From the NCBI GenBank assembly GCA_958370325.1, contig CATXJW010000022.1, forward strand, positions 1-33,368: a stretch of DNA of 33,368 bases. The letters are read 5' to 3'. This stretch comes from an uncultured Collinsella sp. (GTDB taxonomy: Bacteria > Actinomycetota > Coriobacteriia > Coriobacteriales > Coriobacteriaceae). Positions within the stretch are counted from its first letter, which is position 1. Each line of letters begins with the position of its first letter. Shown one piece after another: positions 31,393 to 33,368 of the stretch. The position numbers and the translations under genes are program-made. The notes under the pieces were generated by a model. It saw only the letters and a program-made list of their open reading frames with translations. It ran no database searches and was not told the origin of the DNA.

Positions 31393-31431
31393 AGCGGGGC
31401 CGTTGGCAACATCGCCAGCGGCCCCGCTTTT
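31393..31431. terminator. Terminator between the convergent helicase and DUF2130 genes
   Basis: A 10-bp stem (AGCGGGGCCG, 31393-31402, with CGGCCCCGCT, 31419-31428) with an inner TGGC/GCCA stem is followed by TTTT on the plus strand. On the minus strand the sequence after the stem, TCGTTTCG, is only mildly T-rich, so it works best for the helicase and may also serve DUF2130. Confidence 0.85.
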
Positions 31432-31448
31432 GCACTATCCGCTATGAC

Positions 31449-33206
31449 CTACTCGGCATCCGCGACCTCATACGAATCCGCCTCGGCGGGCTCATCGCTT
31501 GTCTCTGTCGCAGCCCCGCGCGCTTCGTCAAATGCCGCCTTCATGGTCTTGTTGCCCCACGTGAGCTTGCGAATGGTAAGATCGTCGGCTTTCTTGTTGG
31601 CTAGGCGCAGATTGTTCTCGGAGGACAGCAACGCCTCCTTGGTTTTCTGCAGATGGCTAATCGTCTTGTCGATCTCATCGATTGCCGTTTGGAACTTGCG
31701 GCTCGCGATCTCGTAGTTGCGGCCGAAATCGTTCTTGAACTTCTCCATCTTGGCTTCGAAGTTCGTGACATCGATATTCTGCTGCTTGTACTCCGCCAGC
31801 TCCTGCTTATAGCGAAGCGAACCCATGGCAGCATTGCGCAGCAGCGTAATGATGGGAATGAAGAACTGCGGGCGGATCACATACATCTTCTCGTAGCGAT
31901 AGCTCACGTCCACGATTCCCGCGTTGTAAAGCTCGCTCTCGGGCTCGAGCAGCGTGCAGAGCACCGCATACTCGCAGCCTTTCTGGCGACGATCGTGATC
32001 GAGCTTCTTAAAGAAATCCTCGTTCTTGTGTTTGGTCGCGGTTTCGTCGTTCTCGTTTTTCATCTCGAACATAATCGAAATGACCTCGTTGCCGCTCGCA
32101 TCGCACTCGCGGAAGATAAAGTCGCCCTTGGTGCCCTCGGACGCATCGTTATCTTTCTCGAAGTACGCGTTAGGAAACGCCGTCATACGCAGACGGTTAA
32201 ACTCGGTCTCGCAGTGCTGTTCGAGCGACTCGCCCACCATCTTGGTGGACAGGCGGACCTTCATGTCCTTAAGGCGCTCGATCTCTTCATCCTTGTAGCG
32301 AATCAGGTCATCGCTCGCGCGCTTGGCCTGCGCAAGCTCGAGCTCATGTGCTGCCTTGGCCTGCTCTTCGCGCGAATCGCGCACCGCCAGCTCGCTCGTC
32401 AGTTTGGCACGCGCCTCATCGCGCTCTCGCTCCGCCGCGGCAACCGCCTCCGACAGGTTCATTTTTGCCATCAGCTCCTGCTCGCGCAGCTGGGCGCGCA
32501 GGCCCTCGGCCTCCTGCTCAGACTGAGCCTTTGCGGCGGAAAACTTCTCCTGCACCTTCGCGCGGTAGTCTGTGAGTATGCGTTCGGCCTCGCTACGAGC
32601 GGCATCGAGTTCACGCTGCGACTCTGCCGCGGCAGCGGCAAGCGCCATCTCCTGGGCCTTGTCCGCCGCGGCAAGCCTGGCCTGCAGCTCGGCAATCTGA
32701 GCATCACGTGCAGCTAAATCGTTTTGAGCAGCATTGCGCGCCGCCGACTCGACGAGCTTGGCTTCGTCATCTTTGCGCTCCAGCTGCGCACGCAAATTGT
32801 CGATTTCTCGCTGAAGCTCAGCGTTTTCCTTTTGAGCGCCGGCACGTGCCTCAACCGCCGCGCGCTGGCTTGCGCTCTCACGCTCTGCGGCGGCGCCCTC
32901 GAGCTTGGCACGCAGCTCGGCAAGCTCCGCATCGCGCTTGGCGAGCTCTTGCGCCAGCTGCTGGGCTGCGGCGTTCTTCTGCTCGACAAGCTGAGCGTTG
33001 CGCTGAGACTCTGCCTTTTGCAAAGCAGCCGTCGAACGAGAGCGCTCAAGCTCCAACGCCTGCTCCCCCTCACGCTGGACGGCCTTTACACGCTCATCAA
33101 GATCGCGCGAGAACTCGGCATCGCGCACCTGCTTGACGATATCCGCATAACCGGACGCATCGACCTTAAAAACTTCGCCGCAATGCGGGCACTTGATCTC
33201 GTTCAT
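31449..33206 (-). CDS. DUF2130 coiled-coil protein with PD-(D/E)xK-like core
   Basis: A 585-residue protein. It opens with a single CPHC knuckle (C6, C9; MNEIKCPHCGEVF) and then a very long Ala/Glu/Arg/Gln-rich coiled coil (about residues 30-320). The conserved C-terminal domain (about 325-530) contains KGDFIFRE (D362) followed after 18 residues by FEMKNE (E381, K383) and a helix KKLDHDRRQKGCEYAVLC. This is the D...ExK pattern of PD-(D/E)xK nucleases, as in the coiled-coil protein RmuC. The tail is acidic. The ATG at 33206 has GAGGAG six bases upstream. The exact cell role of DUF2130 is not established, and nuclease activity is an inference. It is monocistronic by the terminators on both sides. 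Confidence 0.87.
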   Translation of the reverse strand: MNEIKCPHCGEVFKVDASGYADIVKQVRDAEFSRDLDERVKAVQREGEQALELERSRSTAALQKAESQRNAQLVEQKNAAAQQLAQELAKRDAELAELRAKLEGAAAERESASQRAAVEARAGAQKENAELQREIDNLRAQLERKDDEAKLVESAARNAAQNDLAARDAQIAELQARLAAADKAQEMALAAAAAESQRELDAARSEAERILTDYRAKVQEKFSAAKAQSEQEAEGLRAQLREQELMAKMNLSEAVAAAERERDEARAKLTSELAVRDSREEQAKAAHELELAQAKRASDDLIRYKDEEIERLKDMKVRLSTKMVGESLEQHCETEFNRLRMTAFPNAYFEKDNDASEGTKGDFIFRECDASGNEVISIMFEMKNENDETATKHKNEDFFKKLDHDRRQKGCEYAVLCTLLEPESELYNAGIVDVSYRYEKMYVIRPQFFIPIITLLRNAAMGSLRYKQELAEYKQQNIDVTNFEAKMEKFKNDFGRNYEIASRKFQTAIDEIDKTISHLQKTKEALLSSENNLRLANKKADDLTIRKLTWGNKTMKAAFDEARGAATETSDEPAEADSYEVADAE

Positions 33207-33264
33207 GGCAGCTCCTCGATGGACGCAAATTTCAACCGCCTACACTCTACCGCGCCGCACGGAC

Positions 33265-33299
33265 AAAAAAGGCGCCGCCGCCATAATGGCAACGGCGCC
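33265..33299 (-). terminator. Terminator of a gene beyond the right edge
   Basis: GGCGCCG (33271-33277) pairs with CGGCGCC (33293-33299), with an inner GCC/GGC stem. On the minus strand it is followed by TTTTTT (33270-33265). It ends a minus-strand transcript coming from outside the window. Bases 33300-33368 show no recognisable gene. Confidence 0.8.
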
Positions 33300-33368
33300 A
33301 GAACCACCACAAATGAACTGCATCCCATTTCTTGGACTTTGAAATTAAGGTTCGAGAAAAGGGAGGCA

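Noticed and set aside
1..33368. tRNA, rRNA, CRISPR array, insertion sequence or prophage
   Set aside because: No cloverleaf, regularly spaced repeat, transposase or integrase motif was seen on either strand while reading; a covariance-model scan was not possible.
33300..33368. Partial gene at the right edge
   Set aside because: Only 69 bases remain after a minus-strand terminator, with no coding pattern that I can support.

Overview
The window is a dense, GC-rich stretch of bacterial chromosome. It most likely comes from a coriobacterial gut anaerobe close to Collinsella. That placement is an inference from the strong G/C third-position preference, the gene families present (ETF with a fused ferredoxin domain plus a FAD-linked 2-hydroxyacid dehydrogenase, a bacterial Elp3, an actinobacterial-type DUF3516 helicase, DUF2130) and the many secreted proteins with Gram-positive signal peptides. 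No rRNA, tRNA, CRISPR array, integrase or transposase was seen.

Layout. 0-2.6 kb: 3' end of a large fused purL (FGAM synthase), closed by a strong terminator. 2.7-3.6 kb: EamA/DMT exporter. 3.7-7.2 kb (minus): membrane GGDEF protein, 2-keto-3-deoxygluconate permease and an AzlCD amino-acid exporter. 7.4-8.2 kb: HD-domain hydrolase. 8.2-11.8 kb (minus): three-gene operon of FAD-linked oxidase, EtfB and ferredoxin-fused EtfA, with the composition of the electron-confurcating lactate dehydrogenase of acetogens. 12.1-15.3 kb: a locus of one small cytoplasmic and four exported proteins that I cannot assign to a known system. 15.5-16.2 kb: DUF554 membrane protein.

16.2-21.9 kb: TerB-domain protein, BrxD-like P-loop ATPase and Lhr-like DEAD/DEAH helicase in one operon with its own extended -10 promoter. 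This is the gene content of the Shango anti-phage system. The last two genes are separated by a REP-like hairpin. 22.0-24.8 kb (minus): Elp3 and a spermidine-synthase-like protein, back to back. 24.9-26.5 kb (minus): XRE regulator, small membrane protein and a DUF4097 protein broken by an in-frame TAG. 26.8-31.4 kb (plus): SAM methyltransferase, TrmB and a DUF3516 Ski2-like helicase. 31.4-33.2 kb (minus): DUF2130 coiled-coil protein in which a PD-(D/E)xK nuclease core can be read. The window ends on a terminator belonging to a gene outside it.

The most interesting parts are the Shango operon, the exported-protein locus just before it, the confurcating dehydrogenase, the nonsense-interrupted DUF4097 gene and the nuclease signature in DUF2130. 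All calls come from reading the sequence. No database search was run.
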